Position numbers and translations under genes: made by a program | Notes under the pieces: generated by a model | Database searches by the model: none | What the model was told of the DNA's origin: nothing | The model's input: the letters and a program-made list of their open reading frames with translations, nothing else | Shown: positions 54,191-62,850 of the stretch, piece by piece | How the letters are laid out: the number at the start of each line of letters is the position of its first letter | How positions within the stretch are numbered: position 1 is the stretch's first letter | Assembly: GCF_010686755.1 (NCBI RefSeq) | Contig: NZ_JAAGXA010000002.1 | Coordinates: forward strand, 1-64,000 | Source of the DNA: Nocardioides zeae | Lineage (GTDB): Bacteria > Actinomycetota > Actinomycetes > Propionibacteriales > Nocardioidaceae | Reading direction: 5' to 3' | Length of the DNA: 64,000 bases

Positions 54191-54901
54191 ATGGAGCTCA
54201 CCCGCCCCGACGGATCCCCCCTGCGCGTCCTCGTCGTCGACGACGAGGTGAACCTCGCCGAGCTGGTGGCGATGGCGCTGCGCTACGAGGGGTTCGAGAC
54301 CCGGATGGCGCACGCGGGCGCCAAGGCGGTCGCGGTCGCGAAGGAGTTCGGGCCGGACGTCGTCGTGCTCGACATGATGCTGCCGGACTTCGACGGCCTC
54401 GAGGTGCTGCGCCGGATGCGCGGCGTCGACCCCCACGTGCCCGTGCTCTTCCTGACGGCCCGCGACGCGGTCGAGGACCGGGTGGCGGGGCTGACCGCCG
54501 GCGGGGACGACTACGTGACGAAGCCGTTCTCCCTCGAGGAGGTCGTCGCCCGGCTGCGCGCGCTGCTGCGTCGGGCGGGGGCGCGCGCGGCCGAGCGGGA
54601 GAACGTGCTGGTCATCGGCGACCTGACGCTCGACGAGGACAGCCACGAGGTGCGGCGCGACGGCGCCGAGATCGCCCTGACCGCCACGGAGTTCGAGCTG
54701 CTGCGCTTCCTCATGCGCAACCCGCGGCGGGTGCTGAGCAAGGCGCAGATCCTCGACCGGGTGTGGAACTACGACTTCGGCGGCCAGGCGAACGTCGTCG
54801 AGCTCTACATCTCCTACCTGCGCAAGAAGATCGACGCCGGGCGCGCGCCGATGATCCACACCATGCGCGGCGCCGGCTACGTGCTGAAGCCGGCGGACTG
54901 A
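54191..54901 (+). CDS. OmpR/PhoB-family response regulator
   Basis: 236 aa. Receiver domain with acidic pocket VVDDE (16-20) and phospho-acceptor Asp61 in VVLDMMLPD, Thr in FLTARDA and Lys in YVTKPF. The C-terminal winged helix has LTATEFELLRFLMRNPRRVL and VVELYISYLRKKID. Similar to actinobacterial TcrA/MprA-type regulators. The cognate kinase follows after four bases. Confidence 0.95.
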   Translation: MELTRPDGSPLRVLVVDDEVNLAELVAMALRYEGFETRMAHAGAKAVAVAKEFGPDVVVLDMMLPDFDGLEVLRRMRGVDPHVPVLFLTARDAVEDRVAGLTAGGDDYVTKPFSLEEVVARLRALLRRAGARAAERENVLVIGDLTLDEDSHEVRRDGAEIALTATEFELLRFLMRNPRRVLSKAQILDRVWNYDFGGQANVVELYISYLRKKIDAGRAPMIHTMRGAGYVLKPAD

Positions 54902-54905
54902 GCCG

Positions 54906-56429
54906 GTGGAGTCCACCGGGCCGGCCCCCAGGGGACGCCGCCTCGCCACCCTGACCTCGCGGCTCGTGCTCGCCACGGTGCTGCTCACCACCGTGCTGGC
55001 CCTCGCCATCGGCGCGGCGACGACGCTGGCGATGCGGGCCAACCTCACCGACCGGCTCGACGACGAGGTCACCTCGATCCTGCCGAGGGCCGGCGGCGGC
55101 AGCTTCCGGCCGCCGGAGGGCGACCGGCCGGCGGGCTCCACGGAGGGCGGCTGCGACCGGTTCGTGCCCGGCAACCAGGGTCCCGGCACGCTCCTCGCGG
55201 TGCTGCCGGGAGGCAGCGCGACCGCCGACGGCGCGCGCGGCGGGGTGCTCACGGAGCAGGTGTGCGGCGAGCGTGCGGTGGCGACGGCAGCCCTCGAGCA
55301 GCTCGCCGACGTGCCGACGGACGGCTCCGTCCACGCGGTCGACCTCGTCGCGCTCGGCTCCTACCGCGTCGTCGCGACGCGCGGGGACGACGGCACCGTG
55401 GTGGTCGCCGGCCTCCCCACCGATGCGGTCGACGACGCCGTGCGCTCGCTGGTGGGCTACGAGCTCCTCATCGGGCTCGCCGCGGTGCTGCTGGCGGGCG
55501 GGGCCGCGACCCTCGTCGTACGCCGCCAGCTGCGCCCCCTCCGCGACGTCGCCGCCACCGCCCACGAGGTCGCCACGCTGCCGCTCGCGGAGGGCGAGGT
55601 CGACCTCGCCGGCCGGGTGCCGGCGCACCTGCGCGACGAGCGCACCGAGGTGGGCCAGGTGGGCGCCGCCCTCGACACGTTGCTCGCGCACGTCGACGCC
55701 GCCATGACGGCGCGGCACCGCAGCGAGCACCAGGTGCGGCAGTTCGTCGCGGACGCCTCCCACGAGCTGCGCACGCCGCTGGCGACGATCGTGGGGTACG
55801 CCGAGCTCGCCCGCCGACGGCCCGACGACGCCGATGCCGCCCGCACCGCGCTGGCGAAGGTGGAGGGCGAGTCGGGCCGCATGCGTCGGCTCGTCGAGGA
55901 CCTCCTCATGCTGGCGCGCCTCGACGCCGGACGTCCGCTCGGCCACGACCCCGTCGACGTCACGATGCTGCTCCTCGAGGCGGTCGAGGACGCCCACGTG
56001 CTGGCCCCGGACCACCGGTGGCGCCTCGACCTGCCCGACGAGGCCGTCGAGGTGACCGGAGACGCCCACGGCCTCCACCAGGTGGTGACGAACCTGCTGT
56101 CCAACGCGCGGCGCTACACGCCCGGCGGCACCACGGTGACGGTCGCCGCGGCCCTCGAGGCCGACCGGGTCGTGCTGCGCGTGCACGACGACGGCCCCGG
56201 GTTCCCCCCGGACCTGGCCGCGTCGGCGTTCGACCGCTTCGTGCGCGGCGACACCGCCCGGGTCCGCGGAGGCGCGGACGACCCCGGTCGCGGTCCCGAC
56301 GACGGTGCCGCCGGCGGTTCCGGGCTCGGGCTCGCCCTGGTCCGCGCCATCCTCGCGGCGCACGGCGGGACGGTGGCCCTCGCCAGCCGCCCGGGCGACA
56401 CGACCATCGAGGTCGCGCTGCCGCGTTGA
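54906..56429 (+). CDS. Sensor histidine kinase
   Basis: 507 aa, GTG start. Two transmembrane helices (LVLATVLLTTVLALAIGAAT and LLIGLAAVLLAGGAATLVV) enclose an extracytoplasmic sensor of about 150 residues with two cysteines (GGCDRF, EQVCGE). HAMP, then HisKA with His286 in DASHELRTPLATI, HATPase_c with NLLSNARRYTPGG, DDGPGFPPDL and GSGLGLALV. Signal unknown. Confidence 0.94.
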   Translation: MESTGPAPRGRRLATLTSRLVLATVLLTTVLALAIGAATTLAMRANLTDRLDDEVTSILPRAGGGSFRPPEGDRPAGSTEGGCDRFVPGNQGPGTLLAVLPGGSATADGARGGVLTEQVCGERAVATAALEQLADVPTDGSVHAVDLVALGSYRVVATRGDDGTVVVAGLPTDAVDDAVRSLVGYELLIGLAAVLLAGGAATLVVRRQLRPLRDVAATAHEVATLPLAEGEVDLAGRVPAHLRDERTEVGQVGAALDTLLAHVDAAMTARHRSEHQVRQFVADASHELRTPLATIVGYAELARRRPDDADAARTALAKVEGESGRMRRLVEDLLMLARLDAGRPLGHDPVDVTMLLLEAVEDAHVLAPDHRWRLDLPDEAVEVTGDAHGLHQVVTNLLSNARRYTPGGTTVTVAAALEADRVVLRVHDDGPGFPPDLAASAFDRFVRGDTARVRGGADDPGRGPDDGAAGGSGLGLALVRAILAAHGGTVALASRPGDTTIEVALPR

Positions 56430-56493
56430 GCGCCCGGCTTGACTTCGCGCGTCGTCCTGCGACGGTGGAGGTGGCGCTCCGGCGCAGAGACGC

Positions 56494-56526
56494 TAGGGTG
56501 AGCGCCGGTCCGATTGTCCGACAATC
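56494..56526 (+). promoter_or_regulatory. -10 box and palindromic operator upstream of rocD
   Basis: TAGGGT at 56494-56499 is a fair -10 box. GATTGTC C GACAATC at 56512-56526 is a perfect palindrome just downstream of the predicted transcription start, where a repressor would block. The core TTGTCNGACAA matches the style of FCD-type GntR operators. No GntR gene is in the window. Confidence 0.5.
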
Positions 56527-56556
56527 CGGACCTGCCGCAACCAGAGGAGGCGACGC

Positions 56557-57822
56557 ATGACCAGCACGATCGACGAGGGCCGCACCACCGCCGACGGCAC
56601 CGCCGACGGCAACGGCGTGCCGCGCAGCCAGGCGTTCTTCCAGCAGGCGCAGGAGCGCACGGCGCACAACTACCACCCGCTCCCCGTGGTGGTGTCCCAC
56701 GCCGAGGGCGCCTGGATGACCGACGTCGACGGCACGCGCTTCCTCGACATGCTGGCCGGCTACTCCGCCCTCAACTTCGGTCACGGCCACCCCGAGCTGC
56801 TCGCCACCGCGCACGCCCAGCTCGACCAGCTGACGCTCACCAGCCGCGCCTTCGTGCACGACCGCTTCGGCGAGTTCTGCGCCGCGCTCGGCGACCTGTG
56901 CGGCAAGGAGCTCGTGCTCCCCATGAACACGGGCGCCGAGGCCGTCGAGACCGCCATCAAGGTGAGTCGCAAGTGGGGCTACGACGTCAAGGGCGTCGAG
57001 GTCGACCGCGCCGAGATCATCGTCGCGACCGGCAACTTCCACGGCCGCACCACCACGGTCGTCGGCTTCTCCGACGACCCCGACGCGCGGGACGGCTTCG
57101 GCCCGTTCTCGCCGGGCTTCACCAGCGTGCCGTACGGCGACGCCGCGGCCCTCGAGGCCGCCATCACGCCCAACACCGTGGCCGTGCTCATCGAGCCCAT
57201 CCAGGGCGAGGGCGGTGTCGTCATCCCGCCGGCGGGCTACCTGCGCGAGGTCCGCGAGATCACGACGCGGCACAACGTGCTGTTCGCCGCCGACGAGATC
57301 CAGGCCGGCCTGGGCCGCACGGGCCGCACGTTCGCCTGCGACCACGAGGACGTCGTCCCCGACCTCTACGTGCTGGGCAAGGCGCTCGGCGGCGGCATCG
57401 TGCCGGTCTCGGCCGTCGTGGCCGACCGCAGCGTGCTCGGCGTGCTGCACCCGGGCCAGCACGGCTCGACCTTCGGCGGCAACGCGCTGGCGTGCGCGGT
57501 CGGCACCAAGGTCGTCGAGATGCTGGCGAGCGGCGAGCCGCAGGAGCGCTCGCAGCGCCTCGGGCTCGTGCTGCGCGACCGGCTCGAGTCCCTCGTCGGC
57601 CGCGGCGTGCTCGCCGTGCGGGTGCGCGGCCTCTGGGCGGGTGTCGACATCGACCCGACGGTCGGCACGGGCCGTGCGGTCTGCGAGGCGCTGCTCGCCC
57701 GGGGCGTGCTGGCCAAGGACACGCACGGCTCCACGATCCGCCTCGCGCCGCCGCTGGTGGTCTCCGAGGAGGACCTGCACTGGGGCCTCGACCAGCTCGA
57801 GGCGGTCGTCACCGGGGGCTGA
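56557..57822 (+). CDS. rocD: Ornithine--oxo-acid transaminase
   Basis: 421 aa, ATG with AGAGGAGG upstream. Class III PLP aminotransferase: YSALNFGHGHPEL, MNTGAEAVETAIKVSRKWGY, NFHGRTTTVVGFSDD, EPIQGEGGVVIPP, DEIQAGLGRTG, PLP-lysine 275 in LYVLGKALGGG, STFGGNALACAV. These blocks fit ornithine aminotransferase, which makes glutamate semialdehyde in arginine/ornithine breakdown. Convergent with the aldehyde dehydrogenase gene. Confidence 0.93.
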   Translation: MTSTIDEGRTTADGTADGNGVPRSQAFFQQAQERTAHNYHPLPVVVSHAEGAWMTDVDGTRFLDMLAGYSALNFGHGHPELLATAHAQLDQLTLTSRAFVHDRFGEFCAALGDLCGKELVLPMNTGAEAVETAIKVSRKWGYDVKGVEVDRAEIIVATGNFHGRTTTVVGFSDDPDARDGFGPFSPGFTSVPYGDAAALEAAITPNTVAVLIEPIQGEGGVVIPPAGYLREVREITTRHNVLFAADEIQAGLGRTGRTFACDHEDVVPDLYVLGKALGGGIVPVSAVVADRSVLGVLHPGQHGSTFGGNALACAVGTKVVEMLASGEPQERSQRLGLVLRDRLESLVGRGVLAVRVRGLWAGVDIDPTVGTGRAVCEALLARGVLAKDTHGSTIRLAPPLVVSEEDLHWGLDQLEAVVTGG

Positions 57823-57833
57823 TGCCCCGGCGA

Positions 57834-57851
57834 CGACCGCCTCGGCGGTCG
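57834..57851. terminator. Hairpin between rocD and the convergent aldehyde dehydrogenase gene
   Basis: CGACCGCC (57834-57841) and GGCGGTCG (57844-57851) are exact inverted repeats. With the innermost pair open the loop is four bases. No T-run. Confidence 0.45.
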
Positions 57852-57867
57852 GACGATCAGCGGGCGG

Positions 57868-59337
57868 TCAGCCCAGCTTCACGTTGACCTGCTTGATCTG
57901 CGTGAACGACTCCATCGCGCCCTCGATGGAGAACTCGCACTTGTAGCCGCCGTAGCTCTGGCCGACCATCTGGCCGCCGCCCTGGTTGACCTGCACCCAC
58001 CCGGACTCGATCCGGTGGGCCGTGTCGAGGGCGGCGGTCAGGTCCTGGCTCCAGACGTACGCCGCGAGACCGTAGTGCGAGTCGTTGGCCATGCGCACGA
58101 CCTCGTCGCGGTCGGACCACGGGATGGCCACGAGCACCGGACCGAAGATCTCCTCCTGCGCGATCCGCCAGTCGTTGGAGACCGCCGAGAAGATCGTCGG
58201 GCCCTGGTAGAACCCGTCGAGGCCGTCCGGCACCTGCTCAGAGCGGTCCAGCGGCACCTCGACGCCGGCCTGCGCGCGGCCGTCCGCGATGTACGACTTG
58301 ATCTGGTCGAACTGCTTCTGGTTGATGATCGCGCCCATGTCGGTCGCCTCGTCCAGGGGGTCGCCGACGACGAGCCGGTCGACCTGGGAGACCAGCTCGG
58401 CGAGGAGCTCGTCGTACACGTCGCGGTGCACGAAGAGCCGCGAACCGGCGGTGCACGACTGGCCCTGGCGGGTGAAGCGCATCGCGGTGAGCACGCCCGT
58501 CGCCGTGGCGGCGAGGCGGTCGCCCGCGACCGCGTCGGGGAACACGATGTTGGGGCTCTTGCCGCCCAGCTCGAGCGAGACGTGCGCGAGCCGCTCCCCC
58601 GCCGCGGACGCGACGTGGTGACCGACCCGGCTCGACCCCGTGAACGAGACCTTGTCGACGCCGCGGTGCTGCACGAGCGCCTCGCCGACCTCCGCGCCGT
58701 ACCCGGTGAGCACGTTGAGCACGCCGTCGGGCAGGTACGGCGCGACGAGCTCCGCCATCCGGATGATGGTGAGCGGCGCGTCCTCCGCGGCCTTGAGCAC
58801 GATCGTGTTGCCCGCCGCCAGCGCCGCCGGCACCTTCATGGCCGCGATCATGAGCGGGGAGTTCCACGGCAGGATGCCCGCGACGACGCCGAGCGGCTCG
58901 CGGCGCGTGTACTGCAGCTGGTCGTCGCCCGCCGGCAGCGTGACGCCCTTGAACTCGCCCGCGACGCCACCGAAGTAGCGGAACAGCGCGACGAGCGTCT
59001 GCGACTCCGGGCGCGCCTGGGGACGCAGCGCGTTGCCGGTGTCGATCGCGGTGAGCTGCGCCAGCTCCTCCGCCGCCGCCTCGAGCGCGTCGGCCGCCTT
59101 GAGCAGCGCGAGCTGACGGTCCTTGAAGTGGGTGGCGCGCCACGCGGGGAAGGCGGCACGAGCCGCCCGTACGGCGCGGTCGGCGTCCTCCTCGCGCGCC
59201 CGGGGCGTGCGGCCGAGCGCGAGGCCGCGGCGGCCGGGCGACGTGACGTCGATCCACTCGCCGGCGGCAGCCGCCACGCGCTCGCCGCCGATGAGCATGA
59301 GGTGGTCGCCGGAGGGGGTCTCGATGGTCTGGGTCAT
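57868..59337 (-). CDS. NAD(P)-dependent aldehyde dehydrogenase
   Basis: 489 aa, ATG with AGGAG seven bases upstream. ALDH superfamily: GILPWNSPLMIAAMKVPAAL, FTGSSRVGHHVASAAGERLA, Glu in SLELGGKSPNIVF, nucleophile Cys295 in RQGQSCTAGSRLFVH, and EEIFGPVLVAIPW. Closer to general betaine/aromatic-aldehyde-type ALDHs than to methylmalonate semialdehyde dehydrogenase. Last gene of a three-gene unit with the dehydrogenase and MHS transporter, so it probably oxidises an aldehyde made from the imported substrate. Confidence 0.9.
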   Translation of the reverse strand: MTQTIETPSGDHLMLIGGERVAAAAGEWIDVTSPGRRGLALGRTPRAREEDADRAVRAARAAFPAWRATHFKDRQLALLKAADALEAAAEELAQLTAIDTGNALRPQARPESQTLVALFRYFGGVAGEFKGVTLPAGDDQLQYTRREPLGVVAGILPWNSPLMIAAMKVPAALAAGNTIVLKAAEDAPLTIIRMAELVAPYLPDGVLNVLTGYGAEVGEALVQHRGVDKVSFTGSSRVGHHVASAAGERLAHVSLELGGKSPNIVFPDAVAGDRLAATATGVLTAMRFTRQGQSCTAGSRLFVHRDVYDELLAELVSQVDRLVVGDPLDEATDMGAIINQKQFDQIKSYIADGRAQAGVEVPLDRSEQVPDGLDGFYQGPTIFSAVSNDWRIAQEEIFGPVLVAIPWSDRDEVVRMANDSHYGLAAYVWSQDLTAALDTAHRIESGWVQVNQGGGQMVGQSYGGYKCEFSIEGAMESFTQIKQVNVKLG

Positions 59338-59377
59338 CTTCACTCCTGGGTCGTTCGGGATCGGTGGTCGGGAGCGC

Positions 59378-60733
59378 TCAGCGCGCGTCGTACTCGTCGT
59401 CGAGAGCGGTGAGCGAGGTGCCCTTCGTCTCCTGCGCGAAGGCGAGCGCGACGAGGCTGACGAGCGCGGCAGCCGCGAGGTAGATCGCGATCGGCGTGGT
59501 GCTGTCGTACTTGTCGAGCAGCGCGACGGCGATGATCGGCGCCATCGAGCCCGCGACGATCGCGGTCACCTGGTAGCCGAGCGACACCCCGGCGTACCGC
59601 ATGCGGGTCGGGAACATCTCCGACATCAGCGAGGGCTGGGGGGCGTACATGAGGCCCTGGATGGCGAGGCCGCCGACGATGGCCACGACGACGAGCAGGT
59701 CGTCGGCGGTGTCCATCATCGGGAAGGCCCAGAAGCCCCACGTGGCGGTGCCGAGCACGCCGACGAGGTAGACGGGGCGGCGGCCGTAGATGTCGGAGAG
59801 CAGGCCCACGGTCGGCACCACGAAGACGTGGGAGAGGTGGCCGACGAGCAGGAGCAGCAGCACGTGCTGGACGTCGAAGCCGATGTGGTCCTGGCGCAGG
59901 TACGAGATCGTGAAGGTGACGACCATGTAGTACATGATGTTCTCGCAGAAGCGCAGGCCCATGGCCACGACGACCTGCTTCGGGCGGTACTTGATCGCGT
60001 CGAGCACGGTCGAGCGGGTCGCCTTCTCGGCCTCCTCCTTCTCGAGCGCGGCCTTGAAGATCGGCGCGTCCTCGACCTTGGTGCGCACGTACCAGCCGAC
60101 GAGCACGATGATCGCGGAGGCGAAGAACGCGATGCGCCAGCCCCAGCTGAGGAAGGCCTCCTCGCTCAGCGCCGCCGACAGGCCGAGCATCACGAGCGTG
60201 GCGATGAGGTTGCCGACCGGCACGCCGGCCTGCGGGTAGCTGGCCCAGTAGCCGCGGCGGTTGTCCGGCGCGTGCTCGGCGACGAGGAGCACGGCGCCGC
60301 CCCACTCACCGCCGACGGCGAAGCCCTGCACGAAGCGGAGCAGCACCAGGAGCACGGCCGCGCCGTACCCGATCTGGGCGTGGGTCGGCAGCGCGCCCAT
60401 GAGGAAGGTCGAGACGCCGACGAGGACGAGGGAGAGCTGCAGCAGGCGCTTGCGGCCGAACTTGTCGCCGTAGTGGCCGAAGACGAGGCCACCGATCGGG
60501 CGGGCGATGAAGCCCACCGCGTAGGTGCCGAGGGCGGCGATCGTGCCGACCGTCGGGTCGCTCTCCGGGAAGAAGAGCGCGGGGAAGACGAGGATGGCCG
60601 CGGTCGCGTAGACGAAGAACTCGTACCACTCGACGATCGTGCCGGCCATGGAGGCGGCGACGACCTTGCGGAGGTTGGAGCGACCGGCCGGGGGGACGCT
60701 CCGGGCGCTGGTGGGGGTGGTGCTGGTGGTCAC
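59378..60733 (-). CDS. MFS transporter, metabolite:H+ symporter (MHS) family
   Basis: 451 aa, about twelve helices. MHS features: MAGTIVEWYEFFVYATAA at helix 1, GHYGDKFGRKRLL between helices 2 and 3, RFVQGFAVGGEWGGAVLLVA. Relatives (ShiA, ProP, KgtP types) take up organic acids or zwitterions. GTG start overlaps the stop of the dehydrogenase gene (GTGA). Substrate unknown; a hydroxy acid or similar organic acid fits the neighbours. Confidence 0.9.
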   Translation of the reverse strand: MTTSTTPTSARSVPPAGRSNLRKVVAASMAGTIVEWYEFFVYATAAILVFPALFFPESDPTVGTIAALGTYAVGFIARPIGGLVFGHYGDKFGRKRLLQLSLVLVGVSTFLMGALPTHAQIGYGAAVLLVLLRFVQGFAVGGEWGGAVLLVAEHAPDNRRGYWASYPQAGVPVGNLIATLVMLGLSAALSEEAFLSWGWRIAFFASAIIVLVGWYVRTKVEDAPIFKAALEKEEAEKATRSTVLDAIKYRPKQVVVAMGLRFCENIMYYMVVTFTISYLRQDHIGFDVQHVLLLLLVGHLSHVFVVPTVGLLSDIYGRRPVYLVGVLGTATWGFWAFPMMDTADDLLVVVAIVGGLAIQGLMYAPQPSLMSEMFPTRMRYAGVSLGYQVTAIVAGSMAPIIAVALLDKYDSTTPIAIYLAAAALVSLVALAFAQETKGTSLTALDDEYDAR

Positions 60734-61674
60734 GCGGTGGTCTCCTGGCTGAGGGTGGCGGCGACGGCCTCGTCGCGCGCCGGGGAGGACAGCTCGCCGT
60801 CGACGAGCTTGACGAGGACGGAGCAGTCGCGGTCGGCGAGGCCGAGCTCGACGAGCTGGTCCATCCGGTCACGGACGGCGGTGGCGAACGGGAGGGCGGT
60901 GGAGGTGGACTCCCCCGCCGCGAGGGCGAGCTCGAGGTCCTTGCGCAGCAGCGCGGTGGCGAACCCGCCCGTGAAGTCACGGTTGACGGCGGCGGTCTCG
61001 ACGACACCGGCCACCGGGTACCAGGTGCGCAGGGCCCAGCTGTCGCCGGAGGACACCTGCGCGAGCTCCCAGAAGGTGGTCGCGTCGAGGCCGAGGCGCT
61101 CGGCGAGCACCGCGCCCTCCGCCGTCGCGGCGAGGGTGATGCCGAGCATCATGTTGTTGGTCAGCTTGGCGGCCTGGCCGTTGCCGGGCCCGCCCGTGTG
61201 GAAGATGCGGCCGGCCATCACCTCGATGACGGGACGCACCTCCTCCAGCACGGCCGCGTCGCCGCCGACCATGAAGGTGAGCGTGCCGGCGGCCGCACCC
61301 GAGATGCCGCCGGAGACCGGGGCGTCGAGGAAGCGGAAGCCGGCAGCGGAGACCGACGCGTGGAGGGAGCGCGCGGCGTCGATGTCGATCGTGGACGAGT
61401 CGATGACGACCGCGCCCGGCTCGGCGTGCGCGAGCACGCCGTCGGGGCCGTCGAGGACGGCGGTGACGATGCCGTGGTTGGGCAGCATCGTGACGACGAC
61501 GTCGGCCCCGGCGACCGTCGCGGCCACCGTGTCCTCGACCGTGACGCCCTGCGCCGCGGCGGCCTCACGCGCCGCCTCCGCGAGGTCGAAGCCGTGGACC
61601 TCGTGGCCCGCGGCGACGAGCCGCCCGCTCATGGGGGCGCCCATGTTGCCCAGTCCGATCCAGCCGATGCGCAT
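60730..61674 (-). CDS. 3-hydroxyisobutyrate dehydrogenase-family oxidoreductase
   Basis: 314 aa, ATG. Beta-hydroxyacid dehydrogenase family: NAD(P) loop GWIGLGNMGAPMSGRLVAAG, substrate loop DAPVSGGISGAAAGTLTFMV and catalytic Lys in GQAAKLTNNMMLG. It could act on 3-hydroxyisobutyrate, tartronate semialdehyde or a related hydroxyacid. Sequence alone does not decide. First gene of the operon, divergent from a LysR regulator across a gap with nested palindromes. Confidence 0.9.
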   Translation of the reverse strand: MRIGWIGLGNMGAPMSGRLVAAGHEVHGFDLAEAAREAAAAQGVTVEDTVAATVAGADVVVTMLPNHGIVTAVLDGPDGVLAHAEPGAVVIDSSTIDIDAARSLHASVSAAGFRFLDAPVSGGISGAAAGTLTFMVGGDAAVLEEVRPVIEVMAGRIFHTGGPGNGQAAKLTNNMMLGITLAATAEGAVLAERLGLDATTFWELAQVSSGDSWALRTWYPVAGVVETAAVNRDFTGGFATALLRKDLELALAAGESTSTALPFATAVRDRMDQLVELGLADRDCSVLVKLVDGELSSPARDEAVAATLSQETTA

Positions 61675-61706
61675 GCCTGCTGCTTTCTACGAGGGAAACG
61701 GGAGGC

Positions 61707-61742
61707 GGTCCGCGACGTGACGGACGTCGCGTGACGCGGACC
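61707..61742. promoter_or_regulatory. Nested palindromes between the dehydrogenase operon and the LysR gene
   Basis: Outer arms GGTCCGCG (61707-61714) and CGCGGACC (61735-61742). Inner arms GCGACGT (61712-61718) and ACGTCGC (61724-61730) around GACGG. It lies 33 bases upstream of the dehydrogenase start, a plausible LysR-type binding region. Confidence 0.5.
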
Positions 61743-61838
61743 ACTCGACGATCCATGCTCGACCTTCGGCCAGGTGCGCGCAATGAGGGGTCGGGCGGGG
61801 TGCCTGTGCGGAAATGCACGGCCTCCCGCAGGCTCGAC

Positions 61839-61844
61839 TAGGGT
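61839..61844 (+). promoter_or_regulatory. Leaderless -10 box for the LysR gene
   Basis: TAGGGT is seven bases before the GTG start. A GGAG only two bases before the GTG is too close to work as a ribosome-binding site. Confidence 0.5.
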
Positions 61845-61851
61845 CCGGAGC

Positions 61852-62745
61852 GTGCGCGCCGACGACCTCCTCATCCTGCTCGAGGTGGCCCGCGCGCGCT
61901 CGTTCGTGCAGGCCGGCGTGGCCCTGGGCATCGACCACACCACCGTCTCGCGACGCATCGGCAGCCTCGAGAAGGAGCTCGGCGACCGGGTGCTCGACCG
62001 CTCGCTCTCCGGCGTGCAGCTGACGGCGCTCGGCCGAGCGATCCTGCCGGCCGCCGAGCAGGTGGCGCGGGCGATGGACGCGGCGAGCCAGGCCGCGCGC
62101 CCGGACCGCGACGTGGCCGGCCACGTGCGGATCGCCTCCACCGAGGCGTTCGCCGCCGTCTTCGTCGCGCCCGCCATGGCCCGCGTGCAGCGGGCCCACC
62201 CCGGGGTGAGCCTCGACCTCGTCGCCGCCACCCGCCCCCTCGGCCAGGCGACGGGCGTCGACGTCGAGATCGGGGTGGGCACGCCGCCGTCCCGGGGCTT
62301 CGAGGTCACGCCGCTGACCGACTACCGCCTCTCGCTCTACGCGGCGCCGTCCTACCTCGAGCGCGCCGGCGAGGTGACCCCGGCGAACCTGGCCGAGCAC
62401 CCGATCGTCTACTACATCGACGCCCTCCAGCGCGTGGACGAGCTCGGGCTCACCGAGGCCGGCATCCCCATCGACGCCGTGCGGCTCGGCTCCACGAGCG
62501 TGCTCGTGCAGCACGAGCTGACCGTCGCCGGGGGCGGCGTCGGCCTGCTCCCCGACTTCCTCGCCCGCTCGACGCCCGGCCTGGTGCGCCTGCTCCCCGA
62601 CGAGGTGCGCATGACGAAGACGTTCGTCGCACTGCTGCCGCCGCGGGCCCTGCGGCGTCCGGCGGCGATCGCGTTCATGTCCGCGCTCGTGCGGGAGATG
62701 GCGGAGCGACGCGACGAGCTGGACGACGACCTGGCCGGTTCCTGA
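61852..62745 (+). CDS. LysR-family transcriptional regulator
   Basis: 297 aa. N-terminal HTH: DLLILLEVARARSFVQAGVA and LGIDHTTVSRRIGSLEKELG with a typical LDRS.SGVQLTALG continuation. C-terminal substrate-binding domain with VRIASTEAFAAVFVAPAMAR. Divergent from the dehydrogenase-transporter-ALDH operon, the usual arrangement for a LysR activator of a catabolic operon. Confidence 0.92.
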   Translation: MRADDLLILLEVARARSFVQAGVALGIDHTTVSRRIGSLEKELGDRVLDRSLSGVQLTALGRAILPAAEQVARAMDAASQAARPDRDVAGHVRIASTEAFAAVFVAPAMARVQRAHPGVSLDLVAATRPLGQATGVDVEIGVGTPPSRGFEVTPLTDYRLSLYAAPSYLERAGEVTPANLAEHPIVYYIDALQRVDELGLTEAGIPIDAVRLGSTSVLVQHELTVAGGGVGLLPDFLARSTPGLVRLLPDEVRMTKTFVALLPPRALRRPAAIAFMSALVREMAERRDELDDDLAGS

Positions 62746-62779
62746 GCGCGGTCCTCACCGAAAGGTGTCTGCTGGACCC

Positions 62780-62803
62780 AACCTCCACCCGAGCCCGTTC
62801 GTC
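62780..62803 (+). promoter_or_regulatory. ECF-type promoter upstream of the sigma factor gene
   Basis: AACC (62780-62783), 16-base spacer, CGTC (62800-62803), the common pattern of ECF sigma promoters and therefore compatible with autoregulation. The sigma gene starts 47 bases further on. Confidence 0.5.
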
Positions 62804-62850
62804 TCTAGTGGTGACAGGGACGGTCGGAGGACGATCTGAGGAGCACGCGG

